A stretch of DNA of 24,692 bases from a bacterium (GTDB lineage: Bacteria > Chlamydiota > Chlamydiia > Chlamydiales > SM23-39): contig JAKAFF010000002.1 of NCBI GenBank assembly GCA_021818045.1, forward strand, positions 1 through 24,692, read 5' to 3'. This document shows, piece after piece, positions 24,290-24,692 of the stretch. The position numbers and the translations under genes are program-made. The notes below the pieces were generated by a model. It did not search any database, was not told the DNA's origin, and saw only the letters and a list, made by a program, of their open reading frames with translations. The first letter of the stretch is position 1, and every line of letters begins with the position of its first letter.

Positions 24290-24692
24290 AATGCTGAAGT
24301 TTCATGGCGATGCTTTAAAAGCTTTATTGAGTGGGGTAAGAACTTTGGCGAAAGCTGTGATTGTCACTTTGGGTCCTAAAGGGCGCAATGTGGTCATCGC
24401 AAAGGGCATGGGGGCTCCATCTTCCACAAAAGATGGCGTGAGTGTTGCCAAGGAAGTTTATCTTAAAGATAAGTATGAAAACATGGGAGCTCAACTAGTC
24501 AAAGAGGCTGCGTCCAAAGTGGCGGACAATGCGGGTGACGGAACGACTACGGCTATAGTGCTTGCTGAAGCCATTTTTAATGAAGGGGCTAAAAACGTCA
24601 GTGCTGGTGCAAGTCCCATGGATGTGAAAAAGGGTGTGGATAAAGCGGTCAAAGCGATCGAACATGCTCTGGACAAGATGGCAAAACCCATT
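24282..24692 (+). CDS. groEL: Chaperonin GroEL, N-terminal part (runs off right edge)
   Basis: The first 137 codons of the 60-kDa ATP-driven folding chaperonin. Recognisable blocks are LAKAVIVTLGPKGRNVVIAK, TKDGVSVAKEV, YENMGAQLVKEAASK, and the nucleotide-site AGDGTTTA containing the catalytic aspartate, then PMDVKKGVDKAV. GGGAGGG lies 6 nt upstream of the ATG, inside groES. Most conserved positions are kept. The N-terminus (MSKMLKFHGDALKALLSGV) differs somewhat from the usual AKxIKFxxxAR pattern, as in secondary GroEL copies of chlamydiae, but its position next to groES argues for the main copy. Confidence 0.97.
   Translation, partial: MSKMLKFHGDALKALLSGVRTLAKAVIVTLGPKGRNVVIAKGMGAPSSTKDGVSVAKEVYLKDKYENMGAQLVKEAASKVADNAGDGTTTAIVLAEAIFNEGAKNVSAGASPMDVKKGVDKAVKAIEHALDKMAKPI

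Noticed and set aside
1..24692. CRISPR arrays, tRNA, rRNA, insertion sequences, phage genes
   Set aside because: No regularly spaced direct repeats, cloverleaf-like sequence, transposase motifs or phage proteins were recognised on either strand by reading.

Overview
The window reads as a gene-dense, moderate-GC bacterial chromosome segment. It most likely comes from an environmental (amoeba- or metazoan-associated) chlamydia-like bacterium or a close relative in the PVC group. The grounds are the gene set (rpoN, uvrD/pcrA, topA, a groES-groEL operon behind a HrcA/CIRCE-type operator, inner-core LPS genes) and the style of the GroES, GroEL and RpoN proteins. This assignment is inference at moderate confidence, because no rRNA or lineage-specific marker lies in the window.

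Left part (1-6.5 kb). A 3'-incomplete topA runs leftward off the edge. Divergent from it is a tightly packed, overlapping three-gene set: a membrane protein with an HExxH motif, a Kdo 3-hydroxylase-like dioxygenase, and a short protein holding only the C-terminal half of an endonuclease/exonuclease/phosphatase fold. rpoN (sigma-54) converges on this set with overlapping ends. Divergent from rpoN is a GT9 heptosyltransferase-like gene. A 24-nt palindrome lies between them and overlaps a predicted promoter. Just after the glycosyltransferase stop codon lies a ~100-nt, nearly complete palindrome. Kdo hydroxylase and heptosyltransferase both point to LPS inner-core modification.

Middle part (6.5-15.4 kb). 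A DoxX-like membrane protein is divergent from a fusion of a cyclic-nucleotide-binding domain to a CPBP (CAAX-type) intramembrane protease. Facing it on the minus strand are a DcaP-like outer-membrane porin and, upstream of that, a compact four-gene sensory cluster in transcription order: a dCache-HAMP receptor with no output domain; a prokaryotic pentameric ligand-gated ion channel; a CHASE2-transmembrane class III adenylate cyclase; and an exported FecR-domain protein. Gaps in this cluster are 25, 12 and 4 nt. It is the most unusual content of the window: extracytoplasmic ligand sensing, an ion channel and cAMP synthesis in one apparent operon, with a plausible cAMP-binding effector (the CNB-CPBP protein) about 2 kb away.

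Right part (15.4-24.7 kb). uvrD/pcrA is divergent from a DHA2-type 14-TM efflux transporter. That transporter converges on a large putA (proline to glutamate, lacking a ribbon-helix-helix domain). putA is divergent from a secreted NamZ/DUF1343 muramidase-like gene. The window closes with groES and the first 137 codons of groEL, behind a TTGACA/TATGAT promoter and a half-degenerate CIRCE.

No rRNA, tRNA, CRISPR array, insertion sequence or phage gene was recognised. No gene-free stretch exceeds 300 bases; the longest is 9697-9950.
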